DNA from: Bacteroidota bacterium
Lineage (GTDB): Bacteria > Bacteroidota > Bacteroidia > Chitinophagales > Chitinophagaceae
NCBI GenBank assembly: GCA_023433345.1
Contig: JAEZDA010000093.1
Coordinates: 1 to 28,609, forward strand
Reading direction: 5' to 3'
Length of the DNA stretch: 28,609 bases
The stretch's first letter is position 1, and the number at the start of each line of letters is the position of its first letter. Shown piece after piece: positions 1-7,235 of the stretch. The position numbers were made by a program, and so were the translations under genes. The notes beneath the pieces were generated by a model. That model was not told where the DNA came from, ran no database searches, and saw only the letters and a program-made list of their open reading frames with translations.

Positions 1-100
1 GATCCAGGGCGGAAAAATGGTTCACGACGATAACATGCTTTTCCTCACAGATGAGGGCAAACTATTTGCTGACGGCATTGCCGCGTCACTTTTTGCTTAA
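1..100 (+). CDS. hemW: HemW-like radical SAM protein, C-terminal fragment (5' truncated by window)
   Basis: Reading from base 2 there is an open frame of 32 codons ending at TAA 98-100, with the C-terminal sequence LTDEGKLFADGIAASLF. This resembles the tail of the HemW / oxygen-independent coproporphyrinogen-oxidase-like family, where a winged-helix end reading LT-x-G-K/R-x-x-A-D is usual. HemW proteins are radical SAM enzymes linked to heme insertion or trafficking. No catalytic residues lie in this fragment, so the call rests on the tail only. The stop codon overlaps the stop of the convergent gpsA within a shared TTAA. Confidence 0.6.
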   Translation, partial: IQGGKMVHDDNMLFLTDEGKLFADGIAASLFA

Positions 101-1137
101 ACAAGTATGCTTTCGATTATTGAGAAACCTTCTTCAGCAGGTAATCCTTCCCATAAAATTTCGTACACAGCATTTGCTATAGGCATGTCTGCATCGATCG
201 ACTTATTCAAAATATGCATACACCGGCTTGCATTATAACCTTCGGCCACCTGGTTCATTTCAAGCTGGGCAGACTTTACGGAGTATCCTTTGCCGATCAT
301 ATTGCCAAAAGTGCGATTTCGACTATGCAGGGAATAAGAAGTAACGAGCAGGTCTCCAAGATAGACGGAGGCTGCATAGTTGGTGTGCATTTCTGGCGAG
401 GCAGCCTTGCCATGATCTATATATCCAACTTCAGCATTAATGATACCTGCCTTGCGTAACATGCCAGCCATTTCATCAGCACTGTTGGCAATGAGAACAC
501 TAAGAAAGTTGTCTCCATAATCAAGGCCATGAGCTATCCCCGCGCCTACTGCGTAAATATTTTTTAACACGGCGGCATACTGCACTCCATAAATATCTTT
601 ATTGATAACCGTGTTCAGGTATGGGGTTTTAAATAAGGCGGCCATGTCGGCAGCTGTGCCATCATCAATCCCGGAAAAAGTAAGGTAGGACAATTTTCCG
701 GCAGCAACTTCCTCTGCATGGCAGGGGCCCATAACTGCAAAATAATCCTCTAAAGGAAAATCGAAATGCCTTTTGAGGTAATCGTTCAACAACATGTTTT
801 GAGATGGGAGAATGCCTTTGATCGCTGAAATAACTTTCTTTCCCTTGAATGATTCTGCAGGAAGTTTTTCGAGTACGTCTTCCACATATGCTGACGGTAT
901 AGCGATAACCACTACCTCTGCATCTTTTAAAACCTCCCGGGGATCCGTGCTTAATGAAAGGCGCGTTACATCAAACCTCGCAGAAGACAGGTACTGCGGA
1001 TTACGCCCCGTACGCATGATCTTCTCAATTGCAGACTCGCTTCGGTTCCACCAGGTAATATGGCGGCCGCTGTCGGTCATCATTTTCGCCAGGGCTGTTC
1101 CCCAACTTCCGCTTCCCAAAATTCCTATACGCTTCAT
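97..1137 (-). CDS. gpsA: Glycerol-3-phosphate dehydrogenase [NAD(P)+]
   Basis: 346 residues, full length for GpsA. The enzyme interconverts dihydroxyacetone phosphate and sn-glycerol-3-phosphate in the cytoplasm, supplying the backbone for phospholipids. The N-terminal Rossmann motif GILGSGSWGTALAKM (residues 5-19) binds the dinucleotide. Conserved positions visible are Lys107 in AIKGIL, the GPCHAEE stretch (137-143) and the probable catalytic Lys192 in LKNIYAVGAG. The later SRNRTFG segment is the usual substrate/NAD-contacting arginine region. The gene lies downstream of rnc on the same strand, 30 bp after the rnc stop, with a short TTAGTAA-type repeat in the gap, and converges on hemW. The start ATG at 1135-1137 places the GxGxWG motif where the family has it. 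Confidence 0.96.
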   Translation of the reverse strand: MKRIGILGSGSWGTALAKMMTDSGRHITWWNRSESAIEKIMRTGRNPQYLSSARFDVTRLSLSTDPREVLKDAEVVVIAIPSAYVEDVLEKLPAESFKGKKVISAIKGILPSQNMLLNDYLKRHFDFPLEDYFAVMGPCHAEEVAAGKLSYLTFSGIDDGTAADMAALFKTPYLNTVINKDIYGVQYAAVLKNIYAVGAGIAHGLDYGDNFLSVLIANSADEMAGMLRKAGIINAEVGYIDHGKAASPEMHTNYAASVYLGDLLVTSYSLHSRNRTFGNMIGKGYSVKSAQLEMNQVAEGYNASRCMHILNKSIDADMPIANAVYEILWEGLPAEEGFSIIESILV

Positions 1138-1167
1138 CTTCGTTTATTAGTAACCGTTAGTTAGTAA

Positions 1168-1818
1168 TCAGAGACCAAGTTTTTCCACTGCGAGTTGTGC
1201 AGCAATCTGACTGGCGTCTTTCTTATTATAACCTTTTGCCTGTGCAATAAGTTCGCCATCAACGGTAGCTCCTATGGTGAATAGTCTTCTGCCATTCTCA
1301 AACTTCTCTTCAAGCGTAGCAAATTCCAGCACACGCCCGTTCTTATTTGCCCACCCGTACAACTTATTTTTGATATTGATATCTATGCTTTCCAGTTCCT
1401 CGGTAATAAGGTGCGGGAGAATGATGCGTTGCTCAACCCATTTGGCAGTTTTCTTATAGCCAATATCCAGATAAACCGCTCCTATCAAGGCTTCCAGCGT
1501 GTTGCCGAAGATTTGGGAGATCTTCAGTGCATTATCGAATTTGTTGTAGAGCGTAATTTTTTTAAGCCCCATTTTCAGGGCTATCTCGTTCAGCTTTGTT
1601 CTGTTCACCATCTTACTTCGCATCTCCGTTAAAAATCCTTCGCCCTTGTATGGGTATTTACGAAACAGATGGTGAGCGATAATGGAACTCAACACGGCAT
1701 CTCCTAAAAATTCCAATCGCTCATTATTTTCATCAGCACCTTCCCTTACCGAGCGGTGACTTAATGCCGCCTTGTAAATTGCAAGATCACCGGGAACAAA
1801 TCCCAACACATTATGCAA
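1168..1818 (-). CDS. rnc: Ribonuclease III
   Basis: Endoribonuclease that cuts double-stranded RNA (rRNA precursors, structured mRNAs). The 216 residues counted from a TTG start comprise an RNase III domain with the signature NERLEFLGDAVL (Glu33, Glu36, Asp40) and LEALIGAVYLD (Glu109), then a double-stranded-RNA-binding domain from about residue 148. Asn106 sits where E. coli has Asp114; I believe this is common in Bacteroidota but could not check it. The TTG at 1816-1818 is the first ATG/GTG/TTG in the frame, yet the frame stays open upstream to a stop at 1900-1902. That extension (LGFIRQFFEGAPHKKAFKKQ) looks like the usual N-terminus of this family, so the real start may be a non-standard codon such as ATT at 1885-1887. 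The gene follows acpP-fabF, a common arrangement in this phylum. Confidence 0.93.
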   Translation of the reverse strand: MHNVLGFVPGDLAIYKAALSHRSVREGADENNERLEFLGDAVLSSIIAHHLFRKYPYKGEGFLTEMRSKMVNRTKLNEIALKMGLKKITLYNKFDNALKISQIFGNTLEALIGAVYLDIGYKKTAKWVEQRIILPHLITEELESIDINIKNKLYGWANKNGRVLEFATLEEKFENGRRLFTIGATVDGELIAQAKGYNKKDASQIAAQLAVEKLGL

Positions 1819-1922
1819 TTGCTTCTTAAATGCTTTCTTATGCGGTGCACCTTCAAAGAATTGTCTGATGAATCCTAGAGTCTTAATACGAAATAGTTTT
1901 TACCGAAATTAAATCAATTAAC

Positions 1923-1962
1923 CGATTTGTGATTTGGTAATTCAATGCTTTGGAGATTTCCT
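1923..1962. repeat. Octamer-phased nATTTnnn repeat upstream of rnc
   Basis: The 40 bases split into five consecutive 8-mers: CGATTTGT, GATTTGGT, AATTCAAT, GCTTTGGA and GATTTCCT. These are imperfect copies of a nATTTGGn-like word. A second, cleaner octamer array of the same theme is at 13646-13677. It lies between the fabF stop (2023) and the open frame of rnc. No function is known to me. Confidence 0.5.
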
Positions 1963-2022
1963 CTTTGAAGAGCGGCAACACTGCGCCGAACTACATTCAT
2001 TCCATAAGCAAAACAGCGACAG

Positions 2023-3273
2023 CTATTTGTATTTGCGAATAACTACGGAGGCATTGTGTCCGCCGAAACCAAAGGTGTTGCTTAGCGCAGCATTTACGGT
2101 TCGTTGTTGAGCCTTATTAAATGTGAAGTTTAGTTTTGGATCGAGTTCGGGGTCATCAACGGAGTGATTGATCGTTGGAGGAACGATATCTTTTGTTACT
2201 GCCAAAATACACGCCAGGGCTTCTAATGCGCCTGCTGCACCAAGGCAATGACCTGTCATACTTTTTGTAGAAGAAATATTCAGGTTGTAGGCGTGTTCGC
2301 CAAAGACACTGAGGATAGCCTTGGTTTCAGCAATATCTCCAAGCGGAGTGGAAGTGCCGTGAACATTAATATAATCAATTTCAGATGCATTCATCCCTGC
2401 ATCTTTTAATGCAACGGTCATTACATTTTTTGCACCAAGACCTTCAGGATGCGGTGCCGTTATATGATGTGCGTCTGCTGTAGCGCCACCCCCCGCAATT
2501 TCACAGTAGATCTTCGCTCCACGTGCAAGAGCATGCTCAAGGCTTTCAAGTACAAGTACACCTGCACCTTCACCCATAACAAAACCATCGCGTTCCTTAT
2601 CAAAAGGACGACTTGCCGTTTTTGGATCCTCGTTTCTTTCGCTGAGGGCCTTCATGGCATTGAACCCTCCAACACCAGCAGCGCTTATCACCGCCTCACT
2701 TCCGCCTGTTACAATTATATCAGCCTTGTTCAACCGAATGTTGTCAAAAGCATCAATGATGGCATTTGTAGAAGAGGCGCATGCGCTTACAACGGCGAAA
2801 TTCGGACCGCGGAAACCGTGTCGCATTGAAATTTGCCCGGCCGCGATATCGAGGATCATTTTCGGGATGAAAAAAGGATTGAAGCGGGGAGTGCCGTCGC
2901 CTGCAGCGAAATTGACCACTTCTTCCTGGAAAGTGATCAAACCACCGATACCGGACGCAAAAATAACTCCCACCCTGTCCGGGTTTACATTTTCGGCGTT
3001 GATGCCCGAATCCTTTACAGCCTCATCGCTGGCAACAAGAGCAAACTGGCAATACCTGTCCAACTTGCGTGCCTCCTTCTTATCGAGGTAGGCAGTGGCA
3101 TCAAAATCTTTAACCTCACAGGCAAACCTGGTTTTAAATTTTGAGACGTCGAACTGGCGGATAAAATCGCAACCGCTTTCACCCTTCATCAAACCTTCCC
3201 AGTATTCAGGTACGGTTTTCCCGATCGGTGTAATTGCTCCCAATCCCGTTACAACAACTCTCTTTAAACTCAT
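2023..3273 (-). CDS. fabF: Beta-ketoacyl-ACP synthase II
   Basis: 416 residues, the normal length for FabF/KAS II, which condenses malonyl-ACP with acyl-ACP in fatty-acid elongation. The Cys-His-His triad is visible: Cys165 in VVSACASSTN, His305 in NVHGTSTPLGD and His342 in KSMTGHCLGAAGA. The C-terminal glycine loop NTFGFGGHNAS is also present. The start ATG (3271-3273) gives the typical MSLKRVVVTGLGAITPIG opening. The gene lies 26 bp downstream of acpP, so the two are very likely co-transcribed from the promoter in front of acpP. rnc follows on the same strand. Confidence 0.98.
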   Translation of the reverse strand: MSLKRVVVTGLGAITPIGKTVPEYWEGLMKGESGCDFIRQFDVSKFKTRFACEVKDFDATAYLDKKEARKLDRYCQFALVASDEAVKDSGINAENVNPDRVGVIFASGIGGLITFQEEVVNFAAGDGTPRFNPFFIPKMILDIAAGQISMRHGFRGPNFAVVSACASSTNAIIDAFDNIRLNKADIIVTGGSEAVISAAGVGGFNAMKALSERNEDPKTASRPFDKERDGFVMGEGAGVLVLESLEHALARGAKIYCEIAGGGATADAHHITAPHPEGLGAKNVMTVALKDAGMNASEIDYINVHGTSTPLGDIAETKAILSVFGEHAYNLNISSTKSMTGHCLGAAGALEALACILAVTKDIVPPTINHSVDDPELDPKLNFTFNKAQQRTVNAALSNTFGFGGHNASVVIRKYK

Positions 3274-3299
3274 GATTGCCTGTGAAAATTAAAATGATA

Positions 3300-3536
3300 T
3301 TACTTGGCGTTCTCTTCCAGGTAAGACACTGCCTGACCAACAGTGGTAATAGTTTCAGCCTGTTCGTCAGGAATTGAAATATTGAATTCTTTCTCGAATT
3401 CCATGATCAATTCAACGGTATCAAGGCTATCGGCCCCTAAATCATTAGTAAAAGAAGCTTCAGGGGTCACTTCTGCTTCATCAACTCCTAATTTGTCAAC
3501 AATGATTTTTTTAACTCTTGTTGCAATGTCTGACAT
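3300..3536 (-). CDS. acpP: Acyl carrier protein
   Basis: 78-residue acidic helical protein that carries growing acyl chains on a 4'-phosphopantetheine arm. The attachment serine is Ser37 in the GADSLDTVEL motif. Length and helix pattern match type II fatty-acid-synthesis ACPs. It is the first gene of an acpP-fabF(-rnc) run and has a well-formed Bacteroidota promoter directly upstream (see 3565-3594). Confidence 0.98.
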   Translation of the reverse strand: MSDIATRVKKIIVDKLGVDEAEVTPEASFTNDLGADSLDTVELIMEFEKEFNISIPDEQAETITTVGQAVSYLEENAK

Positions 3537-3564
3537 GATAGTATATTTTAGTTAAATACAGGTG

Positions 3565-3594
3565 CAAAAATATACTTTTTGAACTAATTCCAAA
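3565..3594 (-). promoter_or_regulatory. Bacteroidota-type promoter for acpP-fabF
   Basis: Read on the minus strand, TTTG (3591-3594) is followed after 18 bases by TATTTTTG (3565-3572), then CACC. This matches the -33 TTTG / -7 TAnnTTTG layout described for the primary sigma factor of Bacteroidota. Transcription would start about 20 bases before the acpP ATG at 3536. It is the best-formed promoter in the window. Confidence 0.7.
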
Positions 3595-3794
3595 TATTTA
3601 CCTCAAAGTGCTTCAAACCCTTTACCAGTAAGCATTTCAGCATATCAAAAAAATCAGTTTAGCGGCCTGCTGTAAATGCAGATCAATGCTTTTCATTAAT
3701 GGCAGCATCCAACTTTAAGCCGGCAGCAGAGATAAAAGTTGATTCTTTTGTATATTGTAAATGTTTTCAATCGATTATAAACGCCGCTTTATCT

Positions 3795-4226
3795 ATGGGC
3801 CTCAAGCAAATTGACCACGGTACAAAGGATTACCATGAAATGATACGCCTTCGCCGCCAGATCCTGCGACAACCGCTGGGGCTGGACTTCACGCCGGAAG
3901 AACTTGAGGCTGAAAAGGACGAAATATTGATTGCTTCTTTCGAGGATGACGAGATGCTTGGGTGTTGCATGCTCACAAAAACTGCGGAACCCGGAGCACT
4001 CAGGTTGCGCCAGATGGCTGTTCCCAAAAACCTGCAGGGAAAAGGTATCGGTGCGGCCCTGCTGCTTTTCGCCGAAAACATTGCGCGCGATAAAGGATAC
4101 AAGAAAATTACTATGCACGCCCGCGACACTGCAATAGGTTTTTATGAAAGATCAGGCTATCATGTAACGGGAGAGGAATTCCTTGAGCTGGGAATCCCGC
4201 ATCATATTATGGAGAAGTCGTTCTGA
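3795..4226 (+). CDS. GNAT family N-acetyltransferase
   Basis: Acetyl-CoA-dependent acyltransferase of the Gcn5-related fold; the substrate cannot be told from sequence. I take ATG 3795 as start (143 residues, beginning MGLKQIDHG). The open frame continues 32 codons further upstream, but that stretch has no family character. Motif A is clear at residues 70-89 (LRLRQMAVPKNLQGKGIGAA), with the pyrophosphate-binding Q-x-x-G-x-G/A pattern at 81-86. GFYERSGYHVTGEEF (115-129) is the motif B region. The segment MIRLRRQILRQPLGL is typical of a single-domain subgroup related to ElaA-like proteins. The last 20 bases overlap the 3' end of the convergent YcxB-like gene. Confidence 0.85.
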   Translation: MGLKQIDHGTKDYHEMIRLRRQILRQPLGLDFTPEELEAEKDEILIASFEDDEMLGCCMLTKTAEPGALRLRQMAVPKNLQGKGIGAALLLFAENIARDKGYKKITMHARDTAIGFYERSGYHVTGEEFLELGIPHHIMEKSF

Positions 4227-4692
4227 TCTTTTCCCTGAACATCTTCCGGGCTTCATGAACATCATCCCCTTCAAAAGCTTCTTTAGGAATAATGAAAAAA
4301 GCCCTTTTTGAAAAATAAAGGTGATAGAAATGAGGGCTTTCCATCCAACCCGAAAATTCATTCCATCCCCAACCCCGGTCTCCAGCGCGGTTTTCCAGCG
4401 TGAAGTTACTATCGGTCAGGCGTACACGAAATGTATCTCTGAATGTGCGGGCCTTTTTATATATAACAGTTGGAAGAATAAACCAGAACATCAGCATCAA
4501 TATGAACCACATTGCTGAACTTAACAGGAATGCGAGCGGAGAAATTTTCTTGAAAAAGAATGCTGCAGCCGTTATCACAGCGAAAACATTCACCAAAATC
4601 ATCAGAATCTTTATCTCCCTCCTGCTGATAAAGTGATACCTCAATGCCTGTATCGCTTTTTGTTTATTATAGCTGAACCAATTCGATTGCAT
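4207..4692 (-). CDS. YcxB-like membrane protein
   Basis: The 161 residues run from ATG 4690-4692. A longer start at 4743 would overlap the upstream phosphatase gene by 43 bases and adds no recognisable sequence. Two transmembrane segments sit at about residues 27-47 and 51-75. They are followed by a soluble tail with the pattern W-x-E-F-x-G-W-x-E-S-x-x-F-Y-H-L-Y-F-S and FFIIPKEAF, as in the YcxB-like C-terminal domain. The family's function is unknown; membrane location is inferred. It begins 8 bp after the phoD-like stop, so it is probably the last gene of that transcript. Its end overlaps the convergent GNAT gene by 20 bp. Confidence 0.75.
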   Translation of the reverse strand: MQSNWFSYNKQKAIQALRYHFISRREIKILMILVNVFAVITAAAFFFKKISPLAFLLSSAMWFILMLMFWFILPTVIYKKARTFRDTFRVRLTDSNFTLENRAGDRGWGWNEFSGWMESPHFYHLYFSKRAFFIIPKEAFEGDDVHEARKMFREKIRTTSP

Positions 4693-4700
4693 GATGCAAG

Positions 4701-6062
4701 TTACGGCATGGGAGGCTTTAAAGCGGCTTCTGAAATTTCCCACTGTGCCAGTTTCTCTCCTCTTAATCCAATGAAATCAACATGCAGCTTCCGTTGTTTC
4801 GGGGCACCAGTTACCGAGATGTTGCCAAAATTATGGAGCTGCACCAAAGTTCCTGGTTCGCGTGAAAAATTATTTTCCTCATTATCTCTAACCCTGCTTA
4901 TTCCGGCGGTGAATGGGGAAACAGTGATATCATAAAGCGGATATGCTCCGGGTCTCTCCAGTTTTATCACTTCACTGTGATGCCTGTCTCCCGAAAGAAA
5001 AAGAACGCCACTGATCTTTGTTTTTTCGAGAAAATTTAAAAGTTCGTGATATTCATAGGAGTAAAACCGCATGCAGTCGAACCCTGAAACCGGGTTAAGC
5101 ACCTGCCCGCCTGTGGCAATTATTTTAAATGTTGCACGACTGGCGAGAAGAGAGTTTTTCAGCCAGTCCATCTGCTCTTCCCCGAAATAAGTTTTGCCTG
5201 CATTTGGCTTTCCATCAATGCTATCCGGAAAAGTTTGTTCACTTCTGAAATACCTGTTATCTGTCAGAAAAAAATCAACATCGCTGTAACTGAACTTCGT
5301 GAATATTCCTTTACCATCTACTCCGTAAGAAGGGTTTGCAGTATAGTTCATAAAGATCTTTCTGCTTTCTTCTTTAAAGATGAAACTCTTGCCGGCATTG
5401 TTAGGACCGTAATCATGATCGTCCCATATGTGGTATTGCGGCATGGAAGCAAGAAAAGCTTGAAGGATGGGGCGACTACGATCGAGGGAAACGCGGTAGT
5501 TCATTCCCCACACCGAACTAAAATCAACTTCCCGTGTATACCAGCTATCGCCAAGCCATAGGTTAAAGACTGCCGGTGTATTCGCCATCGTTTTAAAAAT
5601 AGATGAATCCGCTCCGTAAACACGGCCTGGACGGTCGTATCGGGGTTCATTAAAATATGCGCAACTGCCCGTGAGAAAATTAAAGTCGGGTGCAGGCTTA
5701 CGATACTGCCAAAGATCTTTTGTTGAAAAAGATGTTTTAAAAGGAAGAGTTTGTTTCTTTCCGTCGAGTTCAACCTCGTAATCATACTTTGTATTTATTT
5801 CAAGCCCGCCAATATCGATCTTTACCGGATTGAAATCTTTCCCTAACGGTGCTGCATACACGATACTGCCAGACGGAATTCTGCCGGGCATTTTAAAATA
5901 ACTCACCTTTACCTCCCTCACTTCAGGAGAAACTTCCATCCAAATGGTAGACGTTCTTAGTTCAACATTTCCTGCCCAGGGACCGCTCTTCAATTTCTTC
6001 GTTTGTGCGAAACCGTTAGCGACCGTAAAAAAAGCGATCAGGCATAAAAGTGTGTGTTTCAT
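4701..6062 (-). CDS. Secreted PhoD-like phosphatase / metallophosphoesterase
   Basis: 453 residues with a signal peptide (MKHTLLCLIAFFTVANGFAQ, cleavage near residue 20), so exported to the periplasm or beyond. An N-terminal Fn3-like domain (about 25-115) precedes a PhoD-type metallophosphatase domain. Metal-ligand motifs in order are GSCAYF (132-137), WLGDSWYTRE (169-178, Asp172), IWDDHDYGPNNAG (212-224) and LSGDRHHSE (356-364). The family hydrolyses phosphomonoesters and -diesters using Fe/Ca or similar metals; the substrate here is unknown. The YcxB-like gene follows 8 bp downstream. The 98-bp gap to the upstream mazG-like gene holds a heptamer-phased repeat, and a near-consensus TAATTTCGC lies directly before the start codon, so it may have its own promoter. 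Confidence 0.88.
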   Translation of the reverse strand: MKHTLLCLIAFFTVANGFAQTKKLKSGPWAGNVELRTSTIWMEVSPEVREVKVSYFKMPGRIPSGSIVYAAPLGKDFNPVKIDIGGLEINTKYDYEVELDGKKQTLPFKTSFSTKDLWQYRKPAPDFNFLTGSCAYFNEPRYDRPGRVYGADSSIFKTMANTPAVFNLWLGDSWYTREVDFSSVWGMNYRVSLDRSRPILQAFLASMPQYHIWDDHDYGPNNAGKSFIFKEESRKIFMNYTANPSYGVDGKGIFTKFSYSDVDFFLTDNRYFRSEQTFPDSIDGKPNAGKTYFGEEQMDWLKNSLLASRATFKIIATGGQVLNPVSGFDCMRFYSYEYHELLNFLEKTKISGVLFLSGDRHHSEVIKLERPGAYPLYDITVSPFTAGISRVRDNEENNFSREPGTLVQLHNFGNISVTGAPKQRKLHVDFIGLRGEKLAQWEISEAALKPPMP

Positions 6063-6079
6063 GGTGCGAAATTACCGTA

Positions 6080-6107
6080 TAGTTTATAGCTTGTAGTTCG
6101 TAGTTGT
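6080..6107. repeat. Heptamer-phased TAGTTnn repeat
   Basis: Four consecutive 7-mers are read: TAGTTTA, TAGCTTG, TAGTTCG and TAGTTGT. The same word family, or its complement, recurs at 12768-12788, 12809-12843 and 14242-14269. It lies between the mazG-like and phoD-like genes. Confidence 0.6.
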
Positions 6108-6160
6108 AGCCGAGACCATTCCACAATTCAACCAATCGTAGATCCTAAATCGAAAATCAG

Positions 6161-6490
6161 TCAGAGTTTTTCGTTCCCCTTATGCCGATCCCTATCCCGA
6201 CTGGTTTTCTTTTCTATGTTTTTTTTGAAAGCTTCCGTTATATCCACGCCTGTTTGATTTGCCAAGGCCAGTAAAACCCATAGCACATCGACCATTTCAT
6301 CCGCCAGGTCTTTTTCTTCCTCTCCTTCTTTGAATGATTGTTCGCCGTAACGCCGAACCATTATTCTGGATAATTCTCCGACTTCTTCCATTAGAATGCC
6401 CAGGTTGGTCATTTCATTGAAATAACGTACGCCGTGTTCCTTTATCCATTCATCAACTTTCTGCTGTGCTTCATTTAAACTTATTTCCAT
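6161..6490 (-). CDS. MazG-like nucleotide pyrophosphohydrolase
   Basis: 109-residue single-domain all-alpha NTP-pyrophosphatase of the MazG/MazG-like superfamily, which hydrolyses (d)NTPs to NMP and pyrophosphate as a house-cleaning activity. The metal-binding pattern is visible: E36-x-x-E39 in MEEVGEL and E65-x-x-D68 in ADEMVDVLW. It starts 14 bp after dtd, so the two are likely co-transcribed, pairing nucleotide-pool and aminoacyl-tRNA quality control. The exact nucleotide substrate cannot be read from sequence. Confidence 0.88.
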   Translation of the reverse strand: MEISLNEAQQKVDEWIKEHGVRYFNEMTNLGILMEEVGELSRIMVRRYGEQSFKEGEEEKDLADEMVDVLWVLLALANQTGVDITEAFKKNIEKKTSRDRDRHKGNEKL

Positions 6491-6504
6491 AAAAATATGA
6501 TGTG

Positions 6505-6957
6505 CTATTCTTTATTATGTGTGTCGATCAAAATGGTTACAGGTCCGTCGTTCACGAGCTCAACCTGCATGTTTGCACCGAAAATGCCGTATTCCACTTT
6601 TTTACCGCTCAACGAACAAAGCTCATGCAAAAATTTTTCATAAACCGGAATAGCCACGGAAGGCTTTGATGCACGTGTATATCCGGGCCTGTTGCCTTTT
6701 TTTGTTGATGCAAACAAAGTGAACTGGCTCACCAACAGAATCCCGCCATCAACCTCCTTTAACGAAAGATTGGGCACATGCTCAGCATCATCAAAAATTC
6801 TCAGCGAAACTATCTTGTTGCATAACCATGTGACGTCTGCATCACTGTCGCGATCCTCGATACCCAACAACACCAGCATACCATGTGTGATCTCACCAAC
6901 TATTTCTCCTTCAACGGTAACTTTTGCTTTTTTCACCCTTTGGATCACAGCGCGCAT
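6505..6957 (-). CDS. dtd: D-aminoacyl-tRNA deacylase
   Basis: 150 residues, the standard length of DTD, which frees tRNAs mischarged with D-amino acids (and glycine on tRNA-Ala). Diagnostic motifs are SQFTLFAST (77-85) and the cross-subunit Gly-cisPro segment NDGPVTILID near the C-terminus, plus NRPGYTRA (89-96). The start MRAVIQRVKKAKVTVEGEIVG is the typical one. It is the first gene of the minus-strand run dtd-mazG-phoD-ycxB. It diverges from nrdJ across a 278-bp control region. Confidence 0.97.
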   Translation of the reverse strand: MRAVIQRVKKAKVTVEGEIVGEITHGMLVLLGIEDRDSDADVTWLCNKIVSLRIFDDAEHVPNLSLKEVDGGILLVSQFTLFASTKKGNRPGYTRASKPSVAIPVYEKFLHELCSLSGKKVEYGIFGANMQVELVNDGPVTILIDTHNKE

Positions 6958-7060
6958 GAATCGATTTTTTTATAAAGTTATGGCCCTTAAAGCCTTCACT
7001 TTGTGTATGCAGATTTTTTCTATTTGATTAGTTTAAAAATGTATCAGAAAAAAATTAATT

Positions 7061-7137
7061 CTTTCCACAAGAGGTGAAAAACGCATACAAATCGCGGTGT
7101 TGTTGAACCGCCATTTTATACACATTTTTTTTCCACA
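7061..7137 (+). promoter_or_regulatory. Cluster of DnaA-box-like sites upstream of nrdJ
   Basis: TTATACACA (7116-7124) and TTTTCCACA (7129-7137) both fit the relaxed DnaA box TTWTNCACA. CTTTCCACA (7061-7069) differs from it by one base. All point the same way and lie 99-175 bases before the nrdJ start codon. In E. coli, DnaA regulates the ribonucleotide reductase operon nrdAB through boxes in its promoter, so a comparable link is plausible here. The whole 6958-7235 intergenic interval holds no convincing gene. Confidence 0.45.
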
Positions 7138-7156
7138 GCTTGTTGATAGAATGCCA

Positions 7157-7187
7157 TTGTAAACCTCATGGCTAAAAGATATTTTCG
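7157..7187 (+). promoter_or_regulatory. Possible nrdJ promoter
   Basis: TTG (7157-7159), 20 bases, then TATTTTCG (7180-7187), one base off the Bacteroidota -7 consensus TAnnTTTG. It would leave a leader of about 40 bases before the ATG at 7236. The DnaA-like boxes lie just upstream. Confidence 0.35.
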
Positions 7188-7235
7188 TTTCCCTGCACAG
7201 GAATTCTAACCATTTACGCAATTAATTAAAATATT

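Noticed and set aside
3699..3794. Upstream extension of the GNAT gene (32 codons)
   Set aside because: The ATG at 3795 gives the normal family N-terminus; the extension has no conserved sequence.
7061..7137. Replication origin
   Set aside because: Only three DnaA-like boxes, no dnaA, dnaN or rpmH neighbours and no clear AT-rich unwinding array; regulation of nrdJ is the simpler reading.
7033..7221. 62-codon minus-strand frame between dtd and nrdJ
   Set aside because: Low-complexity translation of the AT-rich control region that contains the DnaA-like boxes.
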